Shown here piece by piece: positions 35,899-45,405 of a stretch of DNA of 64,000 bases. This stretch comes from Thermococcus sp. M39 (lineage in GTDB: Archaea > Methanobacteriota_B > Thermococci > Thermococcales > Thermococcaceae): assembly GCF_012027325.1 (NCBI RefSeq), contig NZ_SNUG01000002.1, forward strand, positions 265,211 through 329,210, written 5' to 3'. The position numbers and the translations under genes are program-made. A model generated the notes under the pieces. That model made no database searches. It had not been told where the DNA came from and worked only from the letters and a program-made list of their open reading frames with translations. Position 1 is the stretch's first letter. The number at the start of each line of letters is the position of its first letter.

Positions 35899-36813
35899 AT
35901 GGAGTTTAGAAAAATTCAGTTTACCGGCAGGAGTTCGTACATAATCTCTCTTCCAAAAAAATGGATTAAGGAAAATAACTTGAAGCAGGGGGACGTCGTG
36001 CCACTGGTCATAAATCCCGATGGCTCAATAATAATATTCCCTAAAGAACCCAAAGAAATCAGTGAAAAGAAAGAGCTGGTAATTTCAGAGGAATATTCAC
36101 CAGATATGGCAGTGAGGTTGATCATCTCAGCGTACATTCAAGGGTATGACGTTCTAGAAGTCAAATTTACAAAAGAGCTTCCTCATTATAAGGTCAAAAT
36201 TAGAAAGATAATCCAAAGCCTTCCGGGAGTAGAGATAATACTTGATGAGCCCACGAGAATAGTGGGAAAAAGCTTGCTTGCTGATGAGGAAATAAATCTC
36301 AGGGAGATTTTGGAGAGGATAAACTCGATAATAGTATCAATGCTTGAAGACTTGTACTTCATGAAGAAGTCTCATACAAAGGAATTGATTAGAGATATCA
36401 ATGATCTCGAAAACGAGCTTGACAGATTTTATTTCCTTACAATTAGAGCGGTTAACAAAATACTATCTAAACGGAGCCTATCTGAGGAAAGCGGTATTGT
36501 CAAGAGGAGTTTCGATCTAATTGGCATTCTCTTCCTAGTCCGCAACATTGAAAGAATTGGAGACCACATAATCAGAATTGCCGAGAACTTTGACGACGAC
36601 ATTGAGGTTGAGTACATAAAAGAGATGTACATTGAAATGCTCAGCCAGATAACCAAGAGAGACCTGAAGAAAATAGATTCCCTCATGCTCGCTTTAAAGG
36701 AAAAAATCAGACAGATTGACTATAAGAAATCAATCGCAATGGACAGCTACCGCAGAATTCTCGAATATCTGGAGAATATAGGCGAGACAATAATCAACAT
36801 GGCATTGAGCTGA
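35899..36813 (+). CDS. AbrB/SpoVT-domain PhoU family regulator
   Basis: 304 residues. N-terminal swapped-hairpin AbrB DNA-binding domain (MEFRKIQFTGRSSYIISLPKKWI, about 1-45), then a helical PhoU-like body (about 130-300) with ERIGDHIIRIAEN, the metal-cluster motif typical of PhoU. Bacterial PhoU couples phosphate transport to signalling; this archaeal type likely represses transcription directly through its AbrB part. No pst genes lie nearby. ATG 35899 after GGGTGGTAGAG is preferred to the start at 35890. Confidence 0.85.
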   Translation: MEFRKIQFTGRSSYIISLPKKWIKENNLKQGDVVPLVINPDGSIIIFPKEPKEISEKKELVISEEYSPDMAVRLIISAYIQGYDVLEVKFTKELPHYKVKIRKIIQSLPGVEIILDEPTRIVGKSLLADEEINLREILERINSIIVSMLEDLYFMKKSHTKELIRDINDLENELDRFYFLTIRAVNKILSKRSLSEESGIVKRSFDLIGILFLVRNIERIGDHIIRIAENFDDDIEVEYIKEMYIEMLSQITKRDLKKIDSLMLALKEKIRQIDYKKSIAMDSYRRILEYLENIGETIINMALS

Positions 36814-36875
36814 ACATCTTCCCGCTTCCACAATTTTTTTAACATTCTTAAACTCATTAAATAGCGGTGGTTTTG

Positions 36876-37796
36876 ATGGTTGCGATTATTGTTCATGGGG
36901 GAGCTGGGACTATCAAAAAGGAAGAGAGGATTCCAAAGGTCATTGAAGGTGTGAAAGAGGCAGTTTTAGCAGGCTGGAGAGAGCTTAAGAGAGGCTCAGC
37001 ATTAGATGCTGTTGAAGAAGCTGTTAAAGCTCTAGAAGATAATCCAATCTTTAATGCTGGCACAGGAAGCGTTCTAACGCTTGATGGCAGGGTTGAAATG
37101 GATGCTGCAATTATGAGGGGCAAAACCCTTGATGCTGGAGCTGTTGCTGGCATATGGGGAGTTAAAAATCCAATAAGTGTCGCAAGAAAAGTTATGGAAA
37201 AGACCGACCACGTTCTTTTGGTTGGCGAAGGAGCTGTAAAATTCGCTCGCATAATGGGTTTTGAAGAATACGATCCAACGACTGAAGAGAGGAGGGAGCA
37301 ATGGAAGAAGCTCAGGGAAAAGCTCCTAAAGGAAGGCACAATTCCACACTGGAAGAAAATCAGTGGGCTAATCAAAGAGTATCCCGAAGTTCTAAGAAGC
37401 ACAGTTGGTGCTGTTGCTTTTGATGGAGAAGAAGTAGTTGCAGGAACCTCGACAGGAGGAGTCTTCTTGAAAATGTTTGGAAGAGTTGGTGATACCCCAA
37501 TAATCGGTGCTGGAACTTATGCTAATGAATTTGCTGGAGCATCTTGCACTGGGCTTGGAGAAGTTGCCATAAAGCTTTCCCTAGCAAAGACTGCAGTTGA
37601 TTTTGTCAGGCTTGGATTAAGCGCACAAAAAGCGAGTGAAGCAGCGATTGAACTAGCAACCAAGCACTTTGGAAAAGACACCATGGGAATAATCATGATT
37701 GACCGCGAGGGAAACGTTGGATTTGCAAAGAATACAAAGCATATGAGCGTTGCATATTTGAAAGATGGAATGAATGAGCCATTTGCAGGGATATGA
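36876..37796 (+). CDS. Plant-type L-asparaginase / isoaspartyl peptidase (Ntn hydrolase)
   Basis: 306 residues. N-terminal HGGAGTI motif, a GTGSVLTLDGRVEMDA segment, and the autocleavage site before the nucleophile Thr in RSTVGAVAFDGEEVVAGTSTGG (Gly-Thr-Val/Ser pattern: the residue is T in STVGA). The enzyme cleaves itself, then hydrolyses asparagine or beta-aspartyl peptides. ATG 36876 lies 5 nt after GGTGG. It is followed 1 nt later by an MFS gene and then by a LipS2-like gene, so these three appear to be one operon. Confidence 0.88.
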   Translation: MVAIIVHGGAGTIKKEERIPKVIEGVKEAVLAGWRELKRGSALDAVEEAVKALEDNPIFNAGTGSVLTLDGRVEMDAAIMRGKTLDAGAVAGIWGVKNPISVARKVMEKTDHVLLVGEGAVKFARIMGFEEYDPTTEERREQWKKLREKLLKEGTIPHWKKISGLIKEYPEVLRSTVGAVAFDGEEVVAGTSTGGVFLKMFGRVGDTPIIGAGTYANEFAGASCTGLGEVAIKLSLAKTAVDFVRLGLSAQKASEAAIELATKHFGKDTMGIIMIDREGNVGFAKNTKHMSVAYLKDGMNEPFAGI

Positions 37797-37797
37797 T

Positions 37798-38982
37798 ATG
37801 GTGCTGAAAGATTTCCCGAGAGACATTTGGCTGCTCCATTTCTCGACGTTTTTCTTCTTCCTCGGCATTGCGTTAGTCTCACCCCTGATTTCTCCCTTGG
37901 CAATTTTACTAGGCGCAACCCCGCTCATAGTTGGCTCAATAGCCTCAATTTCTTCCATAGTTGCTTTATTTCTGAAGCCTTTTGGCGGACTTCTTGGAGA
38001 TAGAGGCTGGAAGTTCCAGGTCATGATGCTCGGCAGTCTATTGGGTGCAGTTGCGGGAGTTTTGTATGTGCTCTCCGTCTACCTTGGGAATCTGGCCCTG
38101 TTTGCGGTTGGGAGAGGAATTCATGGCTTTGGAATGGCATTATTCTTCCCCTCATCTCTTGCAACGGCAATTGAGCTGGCTCCAAAAGGCAGGGTTGGAG
38201 AAACCCTCGGCTGGCGTGGAATGATGTTCTCTTTGAGCAATCTAATTGGTCCCGCAGTTGGCGGTTTTGTCGCTGAGTACTTAGGATTTCAGGTGGCTTT
38301 CACTTTTACAATAATTCTGTCCTTGATTGCAGTAGGCTTTGTATCAATAGCATATAAAGCCGATAAGAACAAAACCCACCAGAAAAAGACAGAAACTCAT
38401 GAAGATGCTTCCTATCGTTTGTTGCTGAATCCTTTCTTCGTTGCTGCAAGCTTAGCACTCTTTTTGCTTTCCCTCGCGTACAGCGGAATGTTTACTTTCC
38501 TTCCAGCTTTATACAAGATTTTAGGCCTAGGAACAAGTGCCTTTGGAGTGTATGCAAGCATAATGGGTGGCTTCAGCTTGCTCACGAGAGTCTTTGGAGG
38601 GAGGGAAGCCGATAAGAGAGGCCCTTTACCAGTCGCAACTTTCGGATTTCTGCTGCTTTTATTGGCATATGTCTCGCTATCATTGAATCCAACTCCGCCT
38701 AAAGTTTACCTAAGTGCAGTTCCTCTTGGAATGGGCTTTGGCTTTGCAGTTCCCGCTCTCCAAATGATGGCACTTGCTAAGCTTCCACAGAAGATAAGGA
38801 CATTTGGTTCGAGCATTTACACAATGTTCTTTGACCTTGGCTATTTATCTGGTCCTCTCATATTTGGCTACATCGCTCAATTGGAAGATAGCTATTGGGT
38901 TGTTTTCCCAATCCTTCCAGCTGTGATTTTAATAGCCGTGATTATTCTTCAGCTCCCAAGGTTTTTAAAGGAAAAAAGATAA
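37798..38982 (+). CDS. MFS transporter
   Basis: 394 residues and about 12 hydrophobic helices. MFS loop motif seen as KPFGGLLGDRG between helices 2 and 3, and a repeat in the second half (GGREADKRGPLP). Hydrophobic residues dominate and there is no signal peptide. ATG 37798 overlaps the asparaginase stop region (TGATATG). Substrate unknown; the neighbouring asparaginase might suggest an amino acid or peptide. Confidence 0.85.
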   Translation: MVLKDFPRDIWLLHFSTFFFFLGIALVSPLISPLAILLGATPLIVGSIASISSIVALFLKPFGGLLGDRGWKFQVMMLGSLLGAVAGVLYVLSVYLGNLALFAVGRGIHGFGMALFFPSSLATAIELAPKGRVGETLGWRGMMFSLSNLIGPAVGGFVAEYLGFQVAFTFTIILSLIAVGFVSIAYKADKNKTHQKKTETHEDASYRLLLNPFFVAASLALFLLSLAYSGMFTFLPALYKILGLGTSAFGVYASIMGGFSLLTRVFGGREADKRGPLPVATFGFLLLLLAYVSLSLNPTPPKVYLSAVPLGMGFGFAVPALQMMALAKLPQKIRTFGSSIYTMFFDLGYLSGPLIFGYIAQLEDSYWVVFPILPAVILIAVIILQLPRFLKEKR

Positions 38983-39000
38983 GCGAAAATGGTGTAGCCT

Positions 39001-39954
39001 ATGCTCATCAGAGTCTCATATGGGACAGCCATTGCAATGGGACTGATAAAAGCAAAAATGCTCGCAAGACCGACAACAGCTTATTTAATGGTCTATCATA
39101 ATGGAAGGTGCATAAATAACTGCGCTTTCTGCCCTCAAGCAAGAGAGAGCAGAGCAGATTTAAATAAGCTCTCAAGGATAATATGGCCAGCTTTTGACCT
39201 TAAAACTGTCCTTGAAAAGCTGAAAAATGGGAAATTTGCAAGAATATGCCTGCAAACTGTTGATTATGACGGTTTGGAAGAAGATGTGCTGACCCTTCTT
39301 GGTGCCTTTTATCATCTAAATCTACCAATATCTCTTTCAATAACCCCCGTTGATAGGAGCTATCTTGAAAAGTTCAAGGAGCTGGGCGTTGATTATGTTG
39401 GTGTTGGATTAGATGTTGCTAGTGAGAGACTCTATAAAGAGATAAAGGACTCACTATACTCATGGAATGACATGTGGGAATTTGCTGATGAGATAATTGA
39501 AATATTTGGTAAAGGAAGGGCTTTCATCCATCTGATAATTGGGTTAGGGGAGACAGATAAGGAAGCAATTGAGACAATTCAGAGGGCATATGACATTGGG
39601 GCCGAAGTTTCCCTCTTTGCTTTCACTCCAATAAAAGGAACGAGGCTTGAAGATCACAAACCACCAGAGCTTATGAGATACAGGAAAATTCAAATTGCAA
39701 GGTATCTAATTCAGAAAAGGATAAAAAGAGCTGAGGACTTCAAATTTGATACGAAAGGAAATCTAGTTGATTTTGGAATGAGCAAAGACGAGCTTACAAA
39801 ACTTCTCAGTGAAGAAGCATTTATGACTCACGGCTGTCCAGGATGCAACAGACCATACTACAACGAGAAGCCAAGTAAAGAGCCCTACAACTTTCCAATT
39901 CTTCCAGGAAGAGGATATTTAGAGGAAGTGACATCAAAGTTACTCTCGGAGTAA
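39001..39954 (+). CDS. lipS2: Radical SAM protein, LipS2-like lipoyl synthase subunit
   Basis: 317 residues, radical SAM cluster CINNCAFCPQARESRADL (CxxxCxxC), then a TIM-barrel body and a C-terminal cysteine cluster HGCPGCNRPYYNEKP that could hold an auxiliary Fe-S cluster. In T. kodakarensis the two-subunit lipoyl synthase LipS1/LipS2 contains a radical SAM protein of this type, and gene order next to an asparaginase agrees with what I recall for TK2246-TK2248. So lipoyl synthesis is a good but unproven call. Biotin-synthase-like radical SAM enzymes are the alternative. Confidence 0.65.
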   Translation: MLIRVSYGTAIAMGLIKAKMLARPTTAYLMVYHNGRCINNCAFCPQARESRADLNKLSRIIWPAFDLKTVLEKLKNGKFARICLQTVDYDGLEEDVLTLLGAFYHLNLPISLSITPVDRSYLEKFKELGVDYVGVGLDVASERLYKEIKDSLYSWNDMWEFADEIIEIFGKGRAFIHLIIGLGETDKEAIETIQRAYDIGAEVSLFAFTPIKGTRLEDHKPPELMRYRKIQIARYLIQKRIKRAEDFKFDTKGNLVDFGMSKDELTKLLSEEAFMTHGCPGCNRPYYNEKPSKEPYNFPILPGRGYLEEVTSKLLSE

Positions 39955-40479
39955 TATGGTCAGGATTTCCTTAATCTCTGGGGTGCTGATTTCATCCAAA
40001 TATTTTTCAATTTCTCTGTTCCCTTCGGCAATTGAAATTAGGGCTTTTACAAATGAGCACAGCTCTGGATTGCCTTCAATAAGCTTGCATGTTGGGGCCA
40101 TGTTCTCTTTGAGACTATCAAGCAATCCACGCTGCTTGAGAATGAAGAGGATATCCCTCAGTCTCTTTGCACCCAAGATATATAAATCCCAGCTTGGAGC
40201 GTTGTACAGAGCCCTCAAAGCACACTTCACACAGCCTCTGTAGTTTTCTTCCTCAAAGAAGACCTCAGCCAGCTTGAAGCATGCTTCAAAGTAAATTCCG
40301 GGAAACTCATCTCTTGAGAGCTCCATTATTTCATCAAGCTTTTTCTTTGCTGTTTCAAGCTCTCCCCTATTTTCGGCTTCTAGAGCCTCTCTAAAAAGCT
40401 CAGCTATCTTACGCCTTTTCTCCCACACTTCAAACTTCTTCAAAAATCTCGGTCTCTCTCCCATCCCGCTTCGCCACAT
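39940..40479 (-). CDS. Hypothetical helical-repeat protein
   Basis: About 179 residues, helical with TPR-like spacing (REALEAENRGELETAKKKLDEIM, ACFKLAEVFFEEENYRGCVKCALRALYNA). No catalytic motif. The longest frame runs to 40599 inside rio2, but family-like content begins near MWRSGMGERPRF, so ATG 40479 (or 40464) is chosen. It overlaps the 3' end of the convergent lipS2-like gene by 15 nt and follows rio2. Confidence 0.6.
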   Translation of the reverse strand: MWRSGMGERPRFLKKFEVWEKRRKIAELFREALEAENRGELETAKKKLDEIMELSRDEFPGIYFEACFKLAEVFFEEENYRGCVKCALRALYNAPSWDLYILGAKRLRDILFILKQRGLLDSLKENMAPTCKLIEGNPELCSFVKALISIAEGNREIEKYLDEISTPEIKEILTILLRE

Positions 40480-40492
40480 TATTAATATTTCA

Positions 40493-41428
40493 TTACTCCT
40501 TATTATCTTTTTCTCCCCTACTCTCAAGCCAAGCTTCGTAGAACTTATTCCAAATCTCATCAAAGTCCTTTTTGACTCTCCATCTTCTGCGAAAAGCATT
40601 TAACAAAACGGATATGTCCCTCTTTAGATATTCAAGGCTCTCAGGATACGCGGTTGGTAGATACTGAGGCCAGTCAATAATTAAGATATCATCGTTTTCC
40701 GTCAGAACTATGTTGAACTCGCTCATGTCAGAATGAACAATCCCAAAGCGTACAATCTTGAGGTACTCTTCCAAAACCTTGTTAAGTATTTCTTCAGCCT
40801 CCTCTCTTGTCAAATCATCATCCCTAAGCTCGCTCAGCTCAACTCCTTCAATGAACTCCATCACTATGGCATGTCTGTTCCATGCTACAGGCTTTGGAAC
40901 TTTTGCTATAGGAGAAAGCAATTGCAAAGCCTCATACTCTCTCTCGGCAACTAAACGTGAAATGTAAAGCCAGCTTATGTGGTGTTTGTCAATAAAATCT
41001 CTTCTGTAGAGCTTAATTCTGGTAAAGCTCGTCCTCCCAATGCGGTTGAACTTAACCGCAACTTTCTCTCCTTGAGGAGTTATTCCAACATAAACATCAG
41101 CCTCTTTCCCAACACCAATCTGCGTCTGGCTTATCGCTTCAATCACACCCTTCTTTGCAAAAGCCCTAATAGCCAGAGCATCGTAACCGTGAATGGTGAG
41201 CTGATAACCAATATAGCCGATATCACTCCTTCTCCTTACAAGCATCCAGTTATCGAGCCTTCCTAAACGGTATGAAGCAGTTTCAACATCAGTCCTAGCA
41301 AATTTTGCAATATCCTCCAATGGAACCCACTGATGGTAGCGCATATTTAGCTCTACCCCTCTCAATATTCGGAAATCTATGTCTTTAAGGTTGTGATAAA
41401 CTTCAAGTGCTATTAGTTTGCTGACCAT
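40493..41428 (-). CDS. rio2: Rio2 serine protein kinase/ATPase
   Basis: Atypical kinase needed for late small-subunit ribosome maturation. N-terminal winged helix (about 1-85: VPLEDIAKFARTDVETASYRLGRL), then the RIO kinase domain: IGVGKEADVYVG (P-loop), EKVAVKFNR with the catalytic Lys, the flexible loop, HSDMSEFNIV (catalytic loop) and LIIDWPQ (metal Asp). 311 residues. The ATG at 41428 is the only good start. Confidence 0.95.
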   Translation of the reverse strand: MVSKLIALEVYHNLKDIDFRILRGVELNMRYHQWVPLEDIAKFARTDVETASYRLGRLDNWMLVRRRSDIGYIGYQLTIHGYDALAIRAFAKKGVIEAISQTQIGVGKEADVYVGITPQGEKVAVKFNRIGRTSFTRIKLYRRDFIDKHHISWLYISRLVAEREYEALQLLSPIAKVPKPVAWNRHAIVMEFIEGVELSELRDDDLTREEAEEILNKVLEEYLKIVRFGIVHSDMSEFNIVLTENDDILIIDWPQYLPTAYPESLEYLKRDISVLLNAFRRRWRVKKDFDEIWNKFYEAWLESRGEKDNKE

Positions 41429-41473
41429 TTTCGCTCAAATGTAAATCCGATTTGGGTTTATAATTTTGTTGGC

Positions 41474-42037
41474 TTATCCAGAGCAGAAGTCATACGCATA
41501 ATAAGCTGTTCCTTTATACCGCTTAATGCCCTCTGCCAGAACGAAGTCAACTCTAACCTCCACGGGATAATTAAAAGCGCATATTGGAGTCACGAGATAC
41601 TCAAAGGTCAGTGTTCCTTCTCCAATAAGTCCTAAATTGCTGAACTCTGCCTCATTAATTGTGTATCCACTCTCTATGTCTTTTCTTATCCTAACGTTGT
41701 CCCAAGGTCCTCCTTCTGGAAAGAGCATATACACAGTGCCATCTCCCCAGCTTTTGATGATTATTTTGAGATATTCCAAGTTAGTGCTTCCAGAATGCGT
41801 TATGGATACTTCAAGGTTTCCAGACTTCCCAGCAAGAACATCAACATCAGCCATCCATTCACCTTTCCAGTAAAACTTCTCGGTTTCCCAATTATCGAAT
41901 TTTCTTAGCTCATTGGAATAACCATAAACTTTCAGCTCTTTAGGAACGCTCAAGTATGCAAGTGAGATGATCATTACAAGGAGTACAATAACCGGAAGCC
42001 TTCTATCAACTCGTTCTATGATCTCATCAAAATCCAT
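41474..42037 (-). CDS. Membrane-anchored extracytoplasmic protein, unknown function
   Basis: 187 residues with one N-terminal hydrophobic helix (about 14-33) after a short charged stretch, then a beta-rich domain likely outside the cell. GGTG lies 4 nt before ATG 42037. The C-terminus ends in an AYYAYDFCSG segment with two cysteines in the last part (PICAF, DFCSG) that could pair. No recognised family. Divergent from the MFS gene at 42122. Confidence 0.65.
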   Translation of the reverse strand: MDFDEIIERVDRRLPVIVLLVMIISLAYLSVPKELKVYGYSNELRKFDNWETEKFYWKGEWMADVDVLAGKSGNLEVSITHSGSTNLEYLKIIIKSWGDGTVYMLFPEGGPWDNVRIRKDIESGYTINEAEFSNLGLIGEGTLTFEYLVTPICAFNYPVEVRVDFVLAEGIKRYKGTAYYAYDFCSG

Positions 42038-42121
42038 AGGGCACCAAAATTACTACCCAGAATTAGATTTAAACCTTTTGGACAAACAAATTTTTAAACG
42101 CTTAACTCTTTATCTAAAAGC

Positions 42122-43234
42122 ATGCGGAAGAAACTTTTACTGCTCCTTTCCCTCGGCTGGATATTCAACTATGCCCACAGAATGGCTATCCCACCCCTCA
42201 TTCCTATAATCAAAGCGGAGCTTGGAATTAACAACGCCCAAGCAGGACTTCTGATGACTTCTCTCCTCTTACCTTACGCTCTAATCCAAGTTCCCGCTGG
42301 ATACTTAGGAGACAAACTTGGAAGAAAAAAGCTTGTTGTAGTCAGCATTCTCGGCTATTCCCTTGCAAGCGCTTTCATAATTTTTGCAAAAGACTACTGG
42401 GAATTGTTAAGCATAAGAGCCCTTTACGGTATCTTTGCGGGCCTTTATTATGCTCCAGCAACGGCTCTAATTAGCGACATTTACAAAGAAAGAAAAGGCA
42501 CAGCTCTTGGTGTTTTTATGGTTGGTCCTCCAATAGGAAGTGGAATCGCACCTTTAATTGTTGTTCCTATTGCACTAACTCTAGAGTGGAGATATGCATT
42601 TTTGGTTCTCTCCATTATGAGTGCAATAATAGGCATTGCTTTACTCATTTCAATAAATGGAGAAGTTCACAAAGTCAAACATGCAAGGCTTAGGATTCCA
42701 AAGCACGTAATTGGACTGAGCATTATGAATTTCATCGTCTTAGCTGCATTCTTTGGCATGCTCACTTTTCTCCCAGATTTCTTCGTAAACAAAGGAAGGA
42801 GTTTAGGGGAGGCATCACTGTATTTCTCCGTTCTCTCAATAGTTGGCATTATAGGCTCCTTAAGCGGTGGAGCAGTTTATGACAAGCTTAAAGAAAAAAG
42901 CTTAATTTTGTCCCTTGTTTTTAACGCGTTTCTTTCATTTCTGCTGGCAAAAACTGCCCTACCATTGATAATTCCAATTCTTGGCCTGTTTTTCTATTCA
43001 GTTGGACCAATAGTTACGGCATACACGGCTGAGCAAGCAACAGAAGAAAACAAGGGATCGGTGATGGGTTTTGTAAACATGATGGGATTCTTCGGGGCAA
43101 CTCTTGGTCCATACCTTCTGGGAGCGTCAATTGACAGATTGAGCTATGAGAGAGCCTTTTACTTAATCCCTCTGATGTATTTAATCGCATTGAGTATAAT
43201 TGGAATAGAAAAGGGAAAAGTCATCCGTACATAA
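42122..43234 (+). CDS. MFS transporter
   Basis: 370 residues, about 11-12 hydrophobic helices. Helix 1 has [17 protein letters not shown], and the loop after helix 2 contains the signature [11 protein letters not shown]. Helix 4 has [23 protein letters not shown]. Substrate unknown. A TATA-like AATTTTTAAA near 42090 lies ahead of the ATG, and no ribosome-binding site is evident. The stop overlaps PAN's stop region by 14 nt on the opposite strand. Confidence 0.85.
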   Translation: MRKKLLLLLSLGWIFNYAHRMAIPPLIPIIKAELGINNAQAGLLMTSLLLPYALIQVPAGYLGDKLGRKKLVVVSILGYSLASAFIIFAKDYWELLSIRALYGIFAGLYYAPATALISDIYKERKGTALGVFMVGPPIGSGIAPLIVVPIALTLEWRYAFLVLSIMSAIIGIALLISINGEVHKVKHARLRIPKHVIGLSIMNFIVLAAFFGMLTFLPDFFVNKGRSLGEASLYFSVLSIVGIIGSLSGGAVYDKLKEKSLILSLVFNAFLSFLLAKTALPLIIPILGLFFYSVGPIVTAYTAEQATEENKGSVMGFVNMMGFFGATLGPYLLGASIDRLSYERAFYLIPLMYLIALSIIGIEKGKVIRT

Positions 43235-44420
43235 CTTCGTGCATAGCTATCTGCTGAGCTAACCTCTGCTCCGAGCCTATGACCTTCTCAATAGCCTTTA
43301 TGAAATCTTCATGAGTTACGTACTCTCTTCTCTCTCTAATAGCGAACATTCCAGCTTCGGTTGCTATTGCCTTCAGGTCAGCACCGCTTGCACCTTCTGT
43401 TATCTCCGCTATTGCTCTTAGATCAACGCCTTTAAGGTTCATCTTCCTTGTGTGAACTTTAAGTATTTCCAGTCTTCCTTCAAAGTTGGGCAATGGAACT
43501 TCAATGAGCCTGTCAAATCTACCCGGTCTGAGTAATGCTGGATCTAAAATATCCGGCCTGTTGGTTGCTGCTATAACCTTAACGTTACCCCTTGGGTCAA
43601 ACCCATCAAGCTCAGCTAAAAGTTGCATGAGAGTTCTGTTGACTTCCCTTTCTCCACCTGTTGTCTCCTCCAATCTTTTAGCACCAATCGCATCAATTTC
43701 ATCAATGAAGATTATTGTCGGAGCTTTTTCTTTTGCTAATTCAAAGAGCTCATGAACTAATCTAGCTCCTTCTCCAATGTACTTTCTCACGAGCTCACTG
43801 CCAACAACTCTAATGAATGTTGCATTCACTTCATGCGCCAATGCTTTAGCCATTAATGTCTTTCCACATCCTGGTGGACCATAGAGCAATACTCCTTTTG
43901 GAGGATCTATTCCAACCTTCTCGAAAAGCTCTGGGTGTTTAAGTGGAAGTTCTACTGCCTCTCTAAGTTCTTGGAGTTGCTTTTTCAGACCACCAATGTC
44001 GCTATACGTAACGTTTGGCCTTTCAATTACTTCAAATCCAAGAACTGATGGATCCTTTGGTGATGGCAATATTTCAACAACTGCCATAGTTCTCTGATCA
44101 AGTGCTACTCTACTCCCTGGTTTGAGCTTTTCTTTCTCAATCCATGGTGCTATTCTGACCACAAACCTTGGACCGTTGTAGTTCTGGACTATCGCTCTGT
44201 CATCATCAAGGAGTTCGAGAAGGGTTCCAGCGAATGCTGGAGGTTGCCTTAACCTCGACATCTCCATCCTTAAGCGTGAGAGCTCCCTCTCCAGTCTCTC
44301 CTTATCTGCCTCAAGTGTTCTCACTTGGAGTTCAAGCTGTCTTATACGTCTCTTTAGGTAGATGATATAATCATCATACTCATCATGAGATTTAATTTCC
44401 ACATCATTAATGTCGCTCAT
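43221..44420 (-). CDS. pan: Proteasome-activating nucleotidase PAN
   Basis: AAA+ hexamer that unfolds substrates and opens the 20S proteasome gate. N-terminal coiled coil (about 12-62: [33 protein letters not shown]), OB domain (about 65-130), Walker [10 protein letters not shown], Walker [10 protein letters not shown], and a C-terminal HbYX signature (VMYG: Met-Tyr-Gly). 399 residues. GGGGGATC precedes the ATG by about 6 nt. Identity secure. Confidence 0.97.
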   Translation of the reverse strand: MSDINDVEIKSHDEYDDYIIYLKRRIRQLELQVRTLEADKERLERELSRLRMEMSRLRQPPAFAGTLLELLDDDRAIVQNYNGPRFVVRIAPWIEKEKLKPGSRVALDQRTMAVVEILPSPKDPSVLGFEVIERPNVTYSDIGGLKKQLQELREAVELPLKHPELFEKVGIDPPKGVLLYGPPGCGKTLMAKALAHEVNATFIRVVGSELVRKYIGEGARLVHELFELAKEKAPTIIFIDEIDAIGAKRLEETTGGEREVNRTLMQLLAELDGFDPRGNVKVIAATNRPDILDPALLRPGRFDRLIEVPLPNFEGRLEILKVHTRKMNLKGVDLRAIAEITEGASGADLKAIATEAGMFAIRERREYVTHEDFIKAIEKVIGSEQRLAQQIAMHEVMYG

Positions 44421-44655
44421 AATTTGATCCCCCCATAATTAACTCTGCAAGAAGAACTTTTAACTCTATCTAAGATTACCATCATTAGACTCTCCTGACT
44501 CTCACTTTCTCGCGTTCTTTATAAAGTTTTGGTATAACGTAATACCCAGCTGGTCATCTAAACTTACCATTTCCCTGTAGATACTAAACATTACTCGAAA
44601 TCCTTATTAACAATAAACGCGTATATTGTAATGCTTAATCAGGAGGGAGGGTTTA

Positions 44656-45405
44656 ATGAGAGTAGAAATCAAGCTCAAACCTAGAGATAATGGAACAATT
44701 CTCCCGTTTAATTATAACTATGATATCTACAACCAGCTTATTCAGAAAATTGCTCTTATCTCTTCAGAACTTGCGAGACTCCTGGAAACTGCCCATGTGG
44801 ATTACTTCACATTCTCAAGGATTATGGTTAGAAAAAGAGAGCTAATTCCTGACAAAGGCATCAGAATTCTCTCCGATGAAGTGTGCTTATACATATCCTC
44901 TTCTGTCGCTGATGTTATAAAATCCATAGTCGAGGGCTTCATTGAAAACCCAATACTCCATATTGGGGACTCCGTTTTCATTATGGATAGAGTTAAAGTC
45001 CTTAGAGAACCAAAAATAAAAGACGGCACATTGTTTTCCACCCTCAGTCCAATAATGGTTAGAACAGTGAAGCTTGACGGAAATAAAATGAAAATCTGGG
45101 ACTTGTATCCAAATGAAGATCTGTTCCATGATAAGCTGAGAAAGATAATGCTGATGCGCTTTTCTGAAATAGAAGGAAGAATGCCGGAAGAAAAAGAATT
45201 CAAAATAGAGGTTATAAAGCACAAGCCCGTAAGAATCAAAGTCAAAGATTCCTATTTCCGCGGTTCTCTCATGGTTTTTCGTTATTATGGCTCAAGGGAA
45301 ATAGCAAAATTCGGTTATGAAAACGGATTTGGAGAAAAAACAAAATACGGATTTGGTATGGTTAAGGTAATTGATGAAGAAGAAGCACAACGAAGCCAAG
45401 AATGA
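44656..45405 (+). CDS. cas6: Cas6 family CRISPR RNA endoribonuclease, stand-alone
   Basis: 249 residues of two ferredoxin-like halves, ending in the glycine-rich loop GFGEKTKYGFGMVKV typical of Cas6. It aligns with P. furiosus Cas6 along its length (LREPKIKDGTLFSTLSPIMV). From memory, the Pfu catalytic residues are Tyr31, His46 and Lys52; here H47 is kept, the Tyr position falls on a Gln in the LIQKIA stretch, and the region holding Lys52 is 3-4 residues shorter. No CRISPR array or other cas gene is in the window. A strong AGGAGGGAGG lies before ATG 44656. The 3' end overlaps the convergent next gene by 44 nt. Confidence 0.9.
   Translation: MRVEIKLKPRDNGTILPFNYNYDIYNQLIQKIALISSELARLLETAHVDYFTFSRIMVRKRELIPDKGIRILSDEVCLYISSSVADVIKSIVEGFIENPILHIGDSVFIMDRVKVLREPKIKDGTLFSTLSPIMVRTVKLDGNKMKIWDLYPNEDLFHDKLRKIMLMRFSEIEGRMPEEKEFKIEVIKHKPVRIKVKDSYFRGSLMVFRYYGSREIAKFGYENGFGEKTKYGFGMVKVIDEEEAQRSQE

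Noticed and set aside
44421-44655. CRISPR leader or array beside cas6
   Set aside because: No direct repeats of 25-37 nt occur here or elsewhere in the window; only AT-rich promoter-like sequence.
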